A DNA stretch of 64,000 bases from Allorhizobium undicola ORS 992 = ATCC 700741. GTDB taxonomy: Bacteria > Pseudomonadota > Alphaproteobacteria > Rhizobiales > Rhizobiaceae. The translations under genes were made by a program, and so were the position numbers. Where the stretch lies: assembly GCF_000621665.1 (NCBI RefSeq), contig NZ_JHXQ01000003.1, positions 124,001 through 188,000 on the forward strand. The letters are read 5' to 3'. Each line of letters starts with the position of its first letter. Within the stretch, counting starts at the first letter, position 1. Below, one piece after another: positions 55,007 through 64,000 of this stretch. The notes beneath the pieces were generated by a model. The model worked only from the letters and a program-made list of their open reading frames with translations. It was not told where the DNA came from and searched no databases.

Positions 55007-55047
55007 TTGATTGAAATCAAGGTGTGGATGACATGCCTTTGCAATAT
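55007..55047 (+). promoter_or_regulatory. FNR/FixK box with -10 element before the YagU gene
   Basis: TTGAT-TGAA-ATCAA at 55007-55020 is a perfect anaerobox. CAATAT at 55042-55047 sits where the -10 of a class II FNR-dependent promoter would be (about 41 bases from the box centre to the predicted start of transcription near 55054). The predicted leader to the ATG at 55172 is about 117 bases. Confidence 0.75.
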
Positions 55048-55171
55048 CGCATCGGGATCGTCTTTTTCTACCATGGGCTGTAAAATGCCAGGTGAAAGGC
55101 AGGCGGTTTTGATTGTCGAATTGCGCGTTGAAGGTCCGTTCCGGCAGGATCTTCATCAGGAAGGATGTTTT

Positions 55172-55723
55172 ATGCTCGAAAACCGGGTCAACCGCCAGAT
55201 CATTTTCTGGACCACACTCATCGGCGGCTTTATCAGTTCACTGGTCAAATGGGGATCGGAGGTCAATATGCCGCCGCGTGTGCCGGGGGAGATTTCACCG
55301 CCCGGAGCCCATATCGATGCCTGGCTCGGCGGGTTCGGCATCACGTCGCACTCTCTGGATTATGTCTATCAGGGCGCGACCGTGGCGGGCGCGGTAACGC
55401 TTTATCACTGGCTCTTCAGCTTTGCTTTCGCTTTTGTCTATGTGGCCGTCTCTGTCTATTGGCCGAAGATCAGGCTGTGGTACGGGGCCTTTTACGGGCT
55501 TGTCATCACCATCGTCATGCATGGCTTTTTCATTCCCTTGCTCGGCTTCCGCAACCCCGTCTACGCGCCCGGAGAAAAGGGCTGGCTGTGGAACCTGAAC
55601 GGTTATGAATTGTGGAGCGAGATCCTTGGCCATGTCTATTGGTCGGTATCGATCGAGATCTGCCTGATTGCGGTCCTTGGCTTCTTCGCCAGGCCGATCG
55701 AGGGCAATTGGGCCACCGAGTAA
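55172..55723 (+). CDS. YagU-family inner membrane protein (DUF1440)
   Basis: The 183-residue protein has about four membrane segments and features of YagU (LIGGFISSLVKWGSE at the N-terminus, PPRVPGEISPP, YGAFYGLVITIVMHGFF, LGHVYWSVSIEICL). E. coli YagU supports acid resistance under low oxygen. The ATG at 55172 follows AAGGATGTTTT. A perfect FNR/FixK box upstream suggests induction at low oxygen. Confidence 0.88.
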   Translation: MLENRVNRQIIFWTTLIGGFISSLVKWGSEVNMPPRVPGEISPPGAHIDAWLGGFGITSHSLDYVYQGATVAGAVTLYHWLFSFAFAFVYVAVSVYWPKIRLWYGAFYGLVITIVMHGFFIPLLGFRNPVYAPGEKGWLWNLNGYELWSEILGHVYWSVSIEICLIAVLGFFARPIEGNWATE

Positions 55724-55747
55724 AAAATCCAGAATATGAGAGAAAAA

Positions 55748-55776
55748 ATCCGGCGGCAGGATCCCTGCCGCCGGAT
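55748..55776 (-). terminator. Intrinsic terminator of the beta-oxidation operon
   Basis: A perfect 13-bp stem (55748-55760 and 55764-55776) with a 3-base loop is followed on the minus strand by a run of T (55748 down to 55743). It can also serve the convergent YagU gene. Confidence 0.8.
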
Positions 55777-55826
55777 GAAAGTGTGAGTGGCCAAAGCCGA
55801 TTTCACCGCAAGAACGGTAATGCCAG

Positions 55827-58040
55827 TCAGGCTGCCACCCGTGCCTGTCCGTAAGGATCGAACCGGCCATAGAAGGTTTCGCCCTTCCCGGCCATGTCCT
55901 TCAGCAGTGGCGTTGGCGCAAAATGCGGGCCGTATTGCCCGGCCAGCTTTTCGCACAGCGCCACGAAGGCCTTGACCCCCATGCCGTCTATGTAGGAGAG
56001 CGCGCCGCCCGTATAGGGCGCAAAGCCGAAGCCCAGGATGGAGCCGACATCGGCCTCGCGCGGGTCGGTGACGATGCCTTCTTCGACGGTGCGGGCCGCT
56101 TCCAGTGCGATGGTAACAAGGAAGCGTTGCTGCAAGACCTTCACATCGACCTCTTGCGCCTGCTTCTGCGGATAGAAATCCTTCAGGCCCGGCCAGAGCG
56201 ATTTCTTCGCCGGCTTGGCCGGATAGTCGTAGAAGCCCTTGCCGTTCTTGCGGCCAAAGCGCTGTTCCTTCTCCACCATGCGGGCGACAAGCTCCATATG
56301 GCGCGGATCGACGGAATTTTCGCCGAGATCGGCCACGGTCGCCTTGAGGATCTTGTAGGAAAGGTCGATGGCCACTTCATCGTTGAGCGACAGCGGGCCG
56401 ACCGGCATTCCGGCAAATTTCGCGGCATTTTCGATCATCACCGGCGGCACGCCTTCGATCAGCATGTCGTAACTTTCGGCCATGTAGCGCAGCACGCAGC
56501 GATTGACGAAGAAGCCGCGCGTATCGTTGACGACAATCGGCGTCTTTCTGATCGCGGCAACGTAATCCAGCGCCACGGCCAGCGCCTTGTCGCCGGTCTG
56601 CTTGCCGAGAATGACTTCGGTCAGCATCATCTTTTCGACGGGCGAGAAGAAGTGGATACCGATGAAATCCACCGGACGCTTCGAGTTCTTCGCCAGCCCG
56701 GTGATTGGCAGCGTCGAGGTGTTGGAGGCGAAGATCGCCCCTTCCGGCAGAACCGCTTCGACCTTTTCCATCACTGCCTTTTTCACGTCGCGGTCTTCGA
56801 AAACCGCTTCGATGACGAGATCGGCAGCGGCAAGGGCGGCGTAATCGGACGTGGGCGTGATGAGGCCTACCAGCTTTTCACCCTCATCCTTGCTGAGCTT
56901 GCCCTTGCCGACGGCTTCGGAAACCAGCTTTTGCGAAACGCCGAGCCCCTTGTCGGCGGCTTCCTGATCGCGGTCGATCAGCACGACGGGGATACCTGCG
57001 GCAGCCGTGACATAGGCGATGGACGCGCCCATGAAGCCCGCGCCGACCACGCCGACCTTTTTGATCTCGCTCTTCGGCTGGCCTGCGGGGCGGCGGGCGC
57101 CCTTGTTCAACTCCTGCATGGAGATGAACAGCGAACGGATCATCGAGAAGGCTTCCGTGGTCTGGACAATCTCGGTGAAATAGCGCTGCTCGATGCGCAA
57201 CCCCGTATCGAAGGGCACTTGCAGGCCTTCATAGACGCATTTGAGAATGGCAAGGGCCGCCGGATAATTGCCGGAGGTTTCCCGGCGCAAAACGGCCGGA
57301 GCAGCAGGCCAGAGCTGGGCGGAGGCGGGCGTCCAGATGCCGCCGCCGGGGGCCTTGAAGCCCTTTTCATCCCAGGGGGCAACGGGCTTCAGCCCGTCCT
57401 TGATCATCTGCCTGGCGGCGGGGATCAGTTGATCCGGCTCGACAACCTGATGCACGAGGTTCATGGCCTTGGCGCGTTGCGGCGTCAGCGTCTGGCCGGT
57501 GGTCATCATTTGCAGCGCGTCCTGCGTATTGGCAAGGCGCGGCACGCGCTGGGTGCCGCCAGCGCCGGGGAAAATGCCGACCTTGACTTCCGGCAGCGCC
57601 AGCTTCACCGATTTCGCATTGGAGGCCACGCGGCCATGGCAGGCGAGCGACAGCTCGAAAGCGCCGCCCATGCAGGTGCCGTTGATGGCCGAGACCCACG
57701 GCTTGCCGCAGGTTTCGATCTTGCGCCACAGCCAGCTCATGCGGCCTGCGCCATCGAACAGTTTCTTCACGGCATTGGCCGGATCTTTCGCCCGCTCTTC
57801 CTCCACCATGGAAAACATGCCGCGGATCATGCTGAGATCGGCGCCGCCCGAGAAGGAGGATTTGCCGGAGGTGAAGACCGCGCCCTTGATGGCGGCATCG
57901 GCCACCACCGCATCGACGATCTTGTCAATCTCGTCCATCACCTCGGCGGTAAAGACGTTCATGCTCTTGTCGGGCATGTCCCAGGTGACGAGGGCAATGC
58001 CGTCTGCGTCGGTCTCGACGGTGAAATTCTTGTAAGCCAT
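55827..58040 (-). CDS. fadJ: Multifunctional enoyl-CoA hydratase / 3-hydroxyacyl-CoA dehydrogenase (FadB/FadJ)
   Basis: An N-terminal crotonase domain ([46 protein letters not shown]) is joined to NAD-binding ([16 protein letters not shown]) and C-terminal dehydrogenase domains ([25 protein letters not shown]). It runs the hydration and second oxidation of fatty-acid beta-oxidation. The length from the chosen ATG at 58040 is 737 residues; the ATG at 58046 is too close to GGAGGG. It is third in the unit after acyl-CoA dehydrogenase and thiolase. Confidence 0.94.
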   Translation of the reverse strand: MAYKNFTVETDADGIALVTWDMPDKSMNVFTAEVMDEIDKIVDAVVADAAIKGAVFTSGKSSFSGGADLSMIRGMFSMVEEERAKDPANAVKKLFDGAGRMSWLWRKIETCGKPWVSAINGTCMGGAFELSLACHGRVASNAKSVKLALPEVKVGIFPGAGGTQRVPRLANTQDALQMMTTGQTLTPQRAKAMNLVHQVVEPDQLIPAARQMIKDGLKPVAPWDEKGFKAPGGGIWTPASAQLWPAAPAVLRRETSGNYPAALAILKCVYEGLQVPFDTGLRIEQRYFTEIVQTTEAFSMIRSLFISMQELNKGARRPAGQPKSEIKKVGVVGAGFMGASIAYVTAAAGIPVVLIDRDQEAADKGLGVSQKLVSEAVGKGKLSKDEGEKLVGLITPTSDYAALAAADLVIEAVFEDRDVKKAVMEKVEAVLPEGAIFASNTSTLPITGLAKNSKRPVDFIGIHFFSPVEKMMLTEVILGKQTGDKALAVALDYVAAIRKTPIVVNDTRGFFVNRCVLRYMAESYDMLIEGVPPVMIENAAKFAGMPVGPLSLNDEVAIDLSYKILKATVADLGENSVDPRHMELVARMVEKEQRFGRKNGKGFYDYPAKPAKKSLWPGLKDFYPQKQAQEVDVKVLQQRFLVTIALEAARTVEEGIVTDPREADVGSILGFGFAPYTGGALSYIDGMGVKAFVALCEKLAGQYGPHFAPTPLLKDMAGKGETFYGRFDPYGQARVAA

Positions 58041-58055
58041 TGTCATCCCTCCCGA

Positions 58056-59264
58056 TCAGATCCGCTCGATCACCGTTGCCGTGCCCATGCCCGCGCCAAT
58101 GCAGAGCGTGACGAGCGCGGTGTTCAGATCGCGCCGCTCCAGTTCATCCAGCACGGTGCCGAGGATCATGGCGCCGGTGGCGCCCAGCGGATGGCCCATG
58201 GCAATCGCCCCGCCATTGACGTTGATCTTGTCGGTCGGGATGTCGAAGGCCTGGATATAGCGCAGCACCACGGACGCAAAGGCTTCGTTCAGCTCGAAGA
58301 GGTCGATGTCCGACAGCGACATGCCGGTTCTGGCCAGCAGCTTTTCGGTCACGTCCACCGGGCCGGTCAGCATCAGCGCCGGATCGGAGCCGATATTGGC
58401 AAACGCCTTGATGCGGGCGCGAGGCTTCAGCCCCATGCTCTCGCCGCCAGCCTTTGAACCGAGCAGCACAACGCCCGCGCCATCGACGATGCCGGAGGAA
58501 TTACCGGCGTGATGCACGTAATTGATCCGCTCCACATCCGGATGCGCCTGAATGGCCACGGCCTCGAAGCCGCCCATCTCGCCGGGCATCTGGAAGGAGG
58601 GGTTGAGGCCCGCCAGCGATTGCATATCCGTGCCGGGGCGCATGTGTTCGTCGCGATCCAGAATGGTCAGGCCGTTCTGGTCCTTCACCGGCACGACGGA
58701 CTTGTCGAAATAGCCGTTCTGCCATGCGTGGGCGGCCCGCTTCTGGCTTTCCACGGCATAGGCATCCACGTCATCACGGGTAAAGCCATATTTCGTGGCG
58801 ATGAGATCGGCGGAAACGCCCTGCGGCATGAAATAGGCCGGGAAGTTGACGGACGGGTCCATGAACCACGCGCCGCCCGACATGCCGAGCCCGACGCGCG
58901 ACATGCTTTCCACGCCACCCGCGATCACGATGTCATCGGCGCCCTGGGCGATCTTGCCAGCGGCGAAATTGATGGCATCGAGGCCGGAGGCGCAGAAGCG
59001 CGAGATCTGCATTCCCGGAGCCTTGGTGGAGTATCCGGCTTCGAAGGCGGCGGCCTTGGCAATCACCGCACCGGCATCCATCACCGGATCGACGCAGCCC
59101 ATGATGATGTCATCGACGGTGGCCGTATCGAGCCCGTTGCGGTCGCGGATCGCTTCCAGCGTTTTCGCCGCGAGGCGAACGGAGGGCACCTCGTGCAGGG
59201 ACCCGTCCTTCTTGCCACGCCCGCGCGGCGTGCGCACGTGATCGTAAATATAGACGTCACTCAT
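58056..59264 (-). CDS. fadA: Acetyl-CoA C-acyltransferase (thiolase)
   Basis: The thiolase fold is clear: active-site cysteine in [30 protein letters not shown], the histidine region [18 protein letters not shown] and the C-terminal [13 protein letters not shown]. It cleaves 3-ketoacyl-CoA with CoA. The ATG at 59264 follows GGGAGAGAGAT. It ends 15 bases before fadJ, as in a beta-oxidation operon. Confidence 0.95.
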   Translation of the reverse strand: MSDVYIYDHVRTPRGRGKKDGSLHEVPSVRLAAKTLEAIRDRNGLDTATVDDIIMGCVDPVMDAGAVIAKAAAFEAGYSTKAPGMQISRFCASGLDAINFAAGKIAQGADDIVIAGGVESMSRVGLGMSGGAWFMDPSVNFPAYFMPQGVSADLIATKYGFTRDDVDAYAVESQKRAAHAWQNGYFDKSVVPVKDQNGLTILDRDEHMRPGTDMQSLAGLNPSFQMPGEMGGFEAVAIQAHPDVERINYVHHAGNSSGIVDGAGVVLLGSKAGGESMGLKPRARIKAFANIGSDPALMLTGPVDVTEKLLARTGMSLSDIDLFELNEAFASVVLRYIQAFDIPTDKINVNGGAIAMGHPLGATGAMILGTVLDELERRDLNTALVTLCIGAGMGTATVIERI

Positions 59265-59324
59265 ATCTCTCTCCCTTGGGCTTCACGCCCGAAATCCTTT
59301 TTCCAATCTGGCCAATTGTCTTTA

Positions 59325-59372
59325 CGCATTTCCGGACGGAAAACCGGATTCCACTTTTCCTGGAAATGCTCA
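59325..59372. repeat. Dispersed repeat, GAGCATTTCC family
   Basis: CGCATTTCCGGACGGAAAACCGG to CTTTTCCTGGAAATGCTCA. On the minus strand it starts within the TGA stop of the acyl-CoA dehydrogenase gene (TGAGCATTTCC), exactly as the copy at 29583 does with the stop of the Fnr-type gene. Confidence 0.75.
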
Positions 59373-61163
59373 GAACGCCTCTGCCGCCAGTTCCATCAGG
59401 CTGTCGGCGCCCGCTTCGATGCGGGTCTTGCGCAGGGCCGTCTCGGGCATGATCTTTTCCATGTAGAACCTGCCGGTGATCAGCTTGTTCTTGAAGAAAT
59501 CCGCGTCACCCGTGCCGCTGGAAAGCGCTTCTTCCGCAGCCTTGGCCATCTTGGCCCACATATAGCCCAGCACCACGATGCCGAAGAGGTGCATGTAATC
59601 GGTGGAACCTGCACCGGCATTGTCGGGCTTGGCCATGGCGTTCTGCATGAACCACATGGTGGAGGCTTGCAGGTCGTTCAGGCCCTTCTTCAGATGTTTG
59701 GTGAAGAAGGCGAGCTTCTCGTCGCCACGATTTTCCTCGCAGAAGGTGCCGATCTCGTTGAACAGCGCCATGACGGCGCGTCCGCCATTCATGCCGAGCT
59801 TGCGGCCTACGAGGTCCAGCGCCTGAATGCCGTTGGCGCCTTCATAGATCATGGCAATGCGGGCATCGCGCACATACTGGCTCATGCCCCATTCTTCGAT
59901 ATAGCCGTGGCCGCCATAAACCTGCTGCGCCATCACGGCGTGGTCGAAGCCCTTGTCGGTCAGCACACCTTTCAGGATCGGCGTCATCAGGCCAAGAATG
60001 TCATCCGCGGCCTGCTTTTCCGCTGCATCGCCGGAACGGTGGGCAATGTCGGATTTCAGCGCCGTCCACAGGGTAAAGGCGCGGCCTGCCTCGTTGAAGG
60101 CGCGAATGGTCATCAGGGCGCGGCGAATATCGGGATGGACGATGATCGGATCGGCCTTCTTTTCCGGTGCCTTGACGCCGGAGAGCGCCCGGCCCTGAAT
60201 GCGCTCGCGGGCATAATTGGCGGCATTCTGATAGGCGATTTCCGAAATCGACAGGCCCTGAAGGCCGACGCCGAGACGCGCCTCGTTCATCATCACGAAC
60301 ATGGCCGAGAGGCCCTTGTTTTCCGCGCCGATCAGATAGCCGGTCGCCTCGTCGTAATTCATCACGCAGGTGGCATTGCCGTGAATGCCCATCTTGTGCT
60401 CGATTGCGCCGCAGGACACGCCATTGCGCTCACCGGCGGAGCCATCCTCGTTGACGAGGAATTTCGGCACGATGAACAGCGAAATGCCCTTGGTTCCTTC
60501 CGGTGCGCCTTCGATACGGGCCAGCACCAGATGAATGATATTGTCCGACATGGTATGCTCACCAGCGGAGATGAAGATCTTCTGCCCGGAGATTTTATAG
60601 GTGCCATCGCCGTTCGGCACGGCCTTGGTACGCAACAGGCCAAGATCGGTGCCGCAATGCGGCTCGGTGAGGTTCATGGTGCCGGTCCAGATGCCTTCCA
60701 CCATTTTCGGCAGATAGGTCTGCTTCTGTTCATCCGATCCATGCACAAGAATGGCGGCAATGGCGCCCTGCGTCAGGCCCGGATACATCATCAGCGCCAT
60801 GTTGGCCGACGACATATATTCGCCGACGGCGCTATGCAGCACGTAAGGAAGGCCCTGGCCGCCAAACTCGGCGGGAACCGAAAGGCCGAGCCAGCCGCCC
60901 TGACAATAGGCGTCATAGGCTTGCTTGAAGCCCTTCGGCACGGTGACGGTGCCGTCGTCCTGGCGTGTGCAGCCTTGCCTGTCGCCGGAAAGGTTGAGCG
61001 GGAAAAGTTCCTCTTCGGCAAGTTTCGCCGCTTCGCCGATGATTGCCTCGATCATGTCCGGCGTGGCGTCCTCGAAGCCGGGCAGGTTGTTATAACGGTC
61101 AAGGCCGAGAACGGTGTTGAGGATGAAAAGCGTGTCTGCGACCGGAGCCTTGTAGACGGGCAT
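59370..61163 (-). CDS. Acyl-CoA dehydrogenase, long form with C-terminal extension
   Basis: The 597-residue flavoenzyme carries out the first oxidation of beta-oxidation. Conserved blocks are [43 protein letters not shown] and [19 protein letters not shown] with [22 protein letters not shown]. The length and C-terminal domain place it in the long DUF1974-free group with an AcylCoA_dh_N N-terminus, commonly paired with thiolase and FadJ. The ATG at 61163 (MPVYKAPV) follows GGAGG. It is first in the operon. Confidence 0.94.
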   Translation of the reverse strand: MPVYKAPVADTLFILNTVLGLDRYNNLPGFEDATPDMIEAIIGEAAKLAEEELFPLNLSGDRQGCTRQDDGTVTVPKGFKQAYDAYCQGGWLGLSVPAEFGGQGLPYVLHSAVGEYMSSANMALMMYPGLTQGAIAAILVHGSDEQKQTYLPKMVEGIWTGTMNLTEPHCGTDLGLLRTKAVPNGDGTYKISGQKIFISAGEHTMSDNIIHLVLARIEGAPEGTKGISLFIVPKFLVNEDGSAGERNGVSCGAIEHKMGIHGNATCVMNYDEATGYLIGAENKGLSAMFVMMNEARLGVGLQGLSISEIAYQNAANYARERIQGRALSGVKAPEKKADPIIVHPDIRRALMTIRAFNEAGRAFTLWTALKSDIAHRSGDAAEKQAADDILGLMTPILKGVLTDKGFDHAVMAQQVYGGHGYIEEWGMSQYVRDARIAMIYEGANGIQALDLVGRKLGMNGGRAVMALFNEIGTFCEENRGDEKLAFFTKHLKKGLNDLQASTMWFMQNAMAKPDNAGAGSTDYMHLFGIVVLGYMWAKMAKAAEEALSSGTGDADFFKNKLITGRFYMEKIMPETALRKTRIEAGADSLMELAAEAF

Positions 61164-61216
61164 GGGATGCGTCCTCCAAAGTAAGCGGCCGTCTTCCTCC
61201 ACGGCCTTTGCCCACC

Positions 61217-61244
61217 AAAATATTGACGTGCGCGTAAACGTCAA
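61217..61244 (-). promoter_or_regulatory. Promoter and overlapping operator of the beta-oxidation operon
   Basis: On the minus strand TTGACG (61244-61239) and TATTTT (61222-61217) are spaced by 16 bases and form a sigma-70 type promoter. The inverted repeat TTGACGT-N8-ACGTCAA spans 61223-61244 and covers it, so a repressor bound there would block transcription. The 12-mer CGTAAACGTCAA is shared with the fadD site. Confidence 0.7.
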
Positions 61245-61335
61245 TACGCAAAATCATAAAGTGATTGGCAGGCGGCCTGCAACCGGATGCCGGAGCATTT
61301 CACAAGGCAAGGCTGTTGCCCATGGCCGTTGAACA

Positions 61336-61421
61336 TAACCTTGATATTCCGCTTTCGAATATCTCAAGCCTCTGGCGCATTTGAGATAATGCGTGAGCAT
61401 CTTCGGGTCTTGCTATGAATG
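61336..61421. repeat. Nested-palindrome element, copy 2 (partial)
   Basis: TTTCGAATATCTCAAGCC and TTTGAGATAATGCG followed by GAGCATCTTCGGGTCTTG align with 2016-2100. The first hairpin of copy 1 is missing. It lies in the gap between the beta-oxidation operon and podJ, where I see no other gene. Confidence 0.65.
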
Positions 61422-61580
61422 GTTAAAAAAACAAGAATGACGTTAACGGCTTGTTTACTACGTTTGGCAATTCTGCGGCATGAACGACCGGCAGGTCGGG
61501 TGAACTGATTCTCTTCATTTCGCACCGCCCTGCTTTCCCTGAATGGCTCCATCGCCAGTGCAAGTAACGGGCTTAAGACA

Positions 61581-64000
61581 ATGAACGGACAGCGCTCTCC
61601 ATCTCCGAGACACGCAGGCACTTCGTCGCTCGATGCCCTGAGCCGGACGATTGAGGGGCTGGAGGCACGAATCGAGGGCCTGATGGGCAATCTGCCGCGG
61701 CAGGAACCGGCTGGCGAACCGCGTGCCGCAAGGCCTGCTTCCCCGGCGCGGCCCGATCCGCTTCCGGTGCGGCCTGATCCGCTGATGGAAATCCGGGAGC
61801 GTCAGCGTGCGCTGGAAGCCTCGCGCGCCCGTCCGCTCAACGCTGCGCGGTCCAAACCTGCCGAAACGCGCAGCCCCGCGCCGCCGCTCCGCATGGAGGA
61901 GCCCCGCTCGCCCCTGCCAAACAAGACCTTGCCCGCCACACACTCGCCCCTCGCGGGGGCTTTTTCGCCTGCCCCTCGCGAGCCGCTTCCCGACTTTGAC
62001 CGGATGCTGAGCGGCGCTTTTGCCGATTTGCGTCAGGATCTCGGCCGTGACCTCTCGGAAGGCCTTGCCCGCGAATTGCAGGGGCTGCGCAGCGAAATCA
62101 AGGATATACGTGCTCTTGCGGAACAATCGCGCCAGAGCGCCGATGTGTCGGAGGATTTGCAGCGCCTTGCCTCCGGCCTTGCACGGCTGGAGGAGTTTGC
62201 CCGTCCGCAGAGCCGTGACCTTCAGGCCGATGTTCAGGAGCTGCGCTCGCTGATCGACGGGCTTGCCCGCGAAGACAGCCTGCGTGGCATGGAAGATCGC
62301 TGGCAGGCGCTGGAAAACCGGCTTGAAACGGTCGAGCCGGAAAAGATCCAGCAGGAGCTTCTGGCGCTTGCCTATCGGCTGGACGACATCAAAAGCCAGA
62401 TTTCCGGGATGAGCGATGCCCGCTCGGTGCGCCTGCTGGAAGGCAAGCTGATTGCAATTGCCTCCGCGCTGGAACATGTCGGCACGCATCTTGAACCCAA
62501 TGGCCGCGCCGTGCTGGAGCAGTTTTCGAAGCTCGACCGGCGGCTGGATGAGATTTCCCGTGCCATTGCCAGCCATCGCGGCGCAGGTCCGGGCGATCCC
62601 CGCCTCATCGAGCGTCTGGAAGACCGGATTGCGGTGATTGCCCATCATCTCGAGCTGATTTCCGAGCGCACCGCCGGTCATGGCAGCGAGGGTCAGCTGG
62701 CGGATCGCATCGATGCTTTGTCCCGCCGCATCGAGGATATGGCGGATCGTCAGGCCGGGCATCGGCTGGAAGAACGGCTGGACATTCTGGCCGCCATGCT
62801 GGAGCGGCCGCAAACCACCGGTCTGGAGCCGGAAGTCACCGGCTATCTTGCCGATATTTCGCGCCGGATCGATGCCATGGATCATGGTGCGATGAGCGAG
62901 CGGATGATGAGCCAGCTTGCGAGCATTTCGCAGCGGCTTGACGAGCTTGAGCGCCAGCCGCAGCCCATGCCCGATCAGACGCTGCTTGCCAGCATGGACC
63001 AGCGGCTCTATTCCATCGCCGCGCGTCTGGATGAAACGGTGGCGATTTCCAGCCACGACAATTCCGCTCTGGCCGGGCTGGAGCAGCAGATCGCCCATCT
63101 TTCCGCCCTCATCAATGCCGCCCCGCAGCAGGATGCCTCCTTCGGCGCGGAGCTGAATGGCCGTCTGGCGCAATTGGAGGATTATCTCTCCAGCAGCGAC
63201 GAATATGTGGTGGAGGCAGCCCGGCAGGCCGCCGAAGCGGTTATGGAAAATTATAGCCGTCAGGCGCATGGCTCGGGTGATCAGACTTCGGAAATGCTGG
63301 GCGTTCTCGCCGGGCACCTGCGCCAGCTTGAGGATATTGGCCGGGGTAGCGACGAGCGCAACCTGCGCAGTTTCGATGCGCTTCAGCAGACCTTGCTACA
63401 GATTGCCGACAAGCTGGAGCAACTGGAGCAGGCAACCCGGCAGAGCCTTCCGCGCCTTGCCGAGCCTGCGGCTTCGGAAGTGCCCGCGCCCGTGCCCGCC
63501 TCGCTGGTCAAGGCAGCGCAGCGCGAAATCGAGGTCGCCTTTCAGGGGCCGCCGGACATGGGTACCGTGGAAAGCCCCGTGCCGGATGCCGCCGCCTCGA
63601 AGGTGGAAACCGAAACGCCGGAAGAGGCAGAGAGCGGTTCGCCCCTTGGCCGCATGGTCGGTCTGGGCCGCAAGCTCATGGCTCGTGGCCGCAAGGAGGA
63701 GGCTGGCGAAACCAGACCGGCGGCGTCCATCGAACGTCAGATGGTCGATGATGCGCCTTCCATCGATCCTGCGGATGTGTTGCCGCCGGAAGAGGCCAAT
63801 GAGTTGCTGGAACCCGGTTCCGGCACGCCGGATGTGCGCAAGATCCTGGAAAAGGTTCGGGCGCGGCAGGCCGAGCAGGCCCGTGGGGCAAGCGCCCGCA
63901 CCGATGACAAGATGGATTTCATTGCCGCTGCCCGCCGCGCCGCTCAAGCCGCCGCCCAGGAGGCAGAACGCGGCAGCCGCACGGCGCGGATGCCGCTTTC
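61581..64000 (+). CDS. podJ: Polarity protein PodJ-like (3' end outside window)
   Basis: The frame starts at ATG 61581 and stays open to the window end, so at least 806 residues are encoded and the gene is truncated here. The start reads MNGQRSPSPRHAGTSSLDAL, then TIEGLEARIEGLMG, a Pro/Arg-rich linker, and a long coiled-coil region of repeated LEDRL/LDERLD-like heptads. This resembles the N-terminus of rhizobial PodJ, a pole-organising scaffold with a later membrane segment and Sel1/peptidoglycan-binding domains, which lie outside. A GATTC (GANTC) site lies 70 bases upstream. No strong ribosome-binding site is visible. Confidence 0.85.
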   Translation, partial: MNGQRSPSPRHAGTSSLDALSRTIEGLEARIEGLMGNLPRQEPAGEPRAARPASPARPDPLPVRPDPLMEIRERQRALEASRARPLNAARSKPAETRSPAPPLRMEEPRSPLPNKTLPATHSPLAGAFSPAPREPLPDFDRMLSGAFADLRQDLGRDLSEGLARELQGLRSEIKDIRALAEQSRQSADVSEDLQRLASGLARLEEFARPQSRDLQADVQELRSLIDGLAREDSLRGMEDRWQALENRLETVEPEKIQQELLALAYRLDDIKSQISGMSDARSVRLLEGKLIAIASALEHVGTHLEPNGRAVLEQFSKLDRRLDEISRAIASHRGAGPGDPRLIERLEDRIAVIAHHLELISERTAGHGSEGQLADRIDALSRRIEDMADRQAGHRLEERLDILAAMLERPQTTGLEPEVTGYLADISRRIDAMDHGAMSERMMSQLASISQRLDELERQPQPMPDQTLLASMDQRLYSIAARLDETVAISSHDNSALAGLEQQIAHLSALINAAPQQDASFGAELNGRLAQLEDYLSSSDEYVVEAARQAAEAVMENYSRQAHGSGDQTSEMLGVLAGHLRQLEDIGRGSDERNLRSFDALQQTLLQIADKLEQLEQATRQSLPRLAEPAASEVPAPVPASLVKAAQREIEVAFQGPPDMGTVESPVPDAAASKVETETPEEAESGSPLGRMVGLGRKLMARGRKEEAGETRPAASIERQMVDDAPSIDPADVLPPEEANELLEPGSGTPDVRKILEKVRARQAEQARGASARTDDKMDFIAAARRAAQAAAQEAERGSRTARMPL

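Noticed and set aside
55923..58457. 844-residue frame opposite fadJ
   Set aside because: Long antisense frames are expected in GC-rich genes; composition is His/Arg/Gly-rich and no motif is visible.
58509..61184. 891-residue frame opposite thiolase and acyl-CoA dehydrogenase
   Set aside because: Same reason; it covers two certain genes and the gap between them.
61515..63317. 600-residue frame opposite podJ
   Set aside because: The plus-strand PodJ frame is open to the window end with coiled-coil heptads and is the real gene.

Overview
The window reads as chromosomal DNA of an alphaproteobacterium of the order Hyphomicrobiales (Rhizobiales), most likely Rhizobiaceae or a near relative. The evidence is GcrA with a cluster of CcrM-type GANTC sites, a PodJ-type polarity gene, a SAM-II riboswitch before metZ, a two-domain dCTP deaminase, the gene order phoR-pstSCAB-phoU-phoB, and dispersed intergenic mosaic repeats of the RIME type. 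I cannot name the species from sequence alone. Coding density is high, GC is high, and I see no prophage, insertion sequence, CRISPR array or rRNA operon. There is one tRNA.

Layout. 1-2.9 kb: the 3' part of yidC and engB, with repeats around them. 2.9-6 kb: a periplasmic amino-acid-type binding protein and argD-argF. 6-7 kb: the cell-cycle regulator gcrA. 7.2-15.3 kb: the phosphate regulon phoR-pstS-pstC-pstA-pstB-phoU-phoB, with a triple Pho box before pstS and a PPK2 kinase divergent from phoR. 16.4-20 kb: a GT32-like glycosyltransferase, tRNA-Gly(CCC), dcd and metZ. 20-28.8 kb: an EF-hand protein, a chemotaxis receptor, a nucleotide-salvage pair (nucleoside hydrolase and HAD nucleotidase), Hsp20-DUF1150, a DUF900 lipoprotein and a proline-racemase-like enzyme. 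28.9-34.5 kb: an Fnr/FixK-type regulator, then a signalling locus of response regulator, cysteine-less SUOX-fold periplasmic protein, hybrid kinase with HPt, and REC-HD-GYP phosphodiesterase. 34.7-37.7 kb: pyrC, pyrE and fructokinase, with pgi convergent. 39.7-48.8 kb: fadD, galE, a BON protein, glgX, an SDR, a CPA2 antiporter and an orphan receiver. 48.8-55.7 kb: hslO, a CAP lipoprotein with a small membrane partner, an acyltransferase-SGNH protein, a TPR-methyltransferase, a YitT protein and a YagU protein with an anaerobox. 55.8-61.2 kb: a fatty-acid beta-oxidation operon (acyl-CoA dehydrogenase, thiolase, multifunctional FadB/J). 61.6-64 kb: the start of podJ.

How it fits together. Phosphate uptake and sensing form one transcriptional block. 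fadD and the beta-oxidation operon, 20 kb apart, share an operator-like 12-mer (CGTAAACGTCAA), which suggests a common regulator. The Fnr-type protein at 28.9 kb has the E-x-x-S-R recognition residues for TTGAT-N4-ATCAA, and a perfect copy of that box lies before yagU at 55.0 kb. The most novel-looking unit is the four-gene locus at 29.9-34.5 kb, which could connect a periplasmic, probably non-catalytic SUOX-fold protein to c-di-GMP breakdown.
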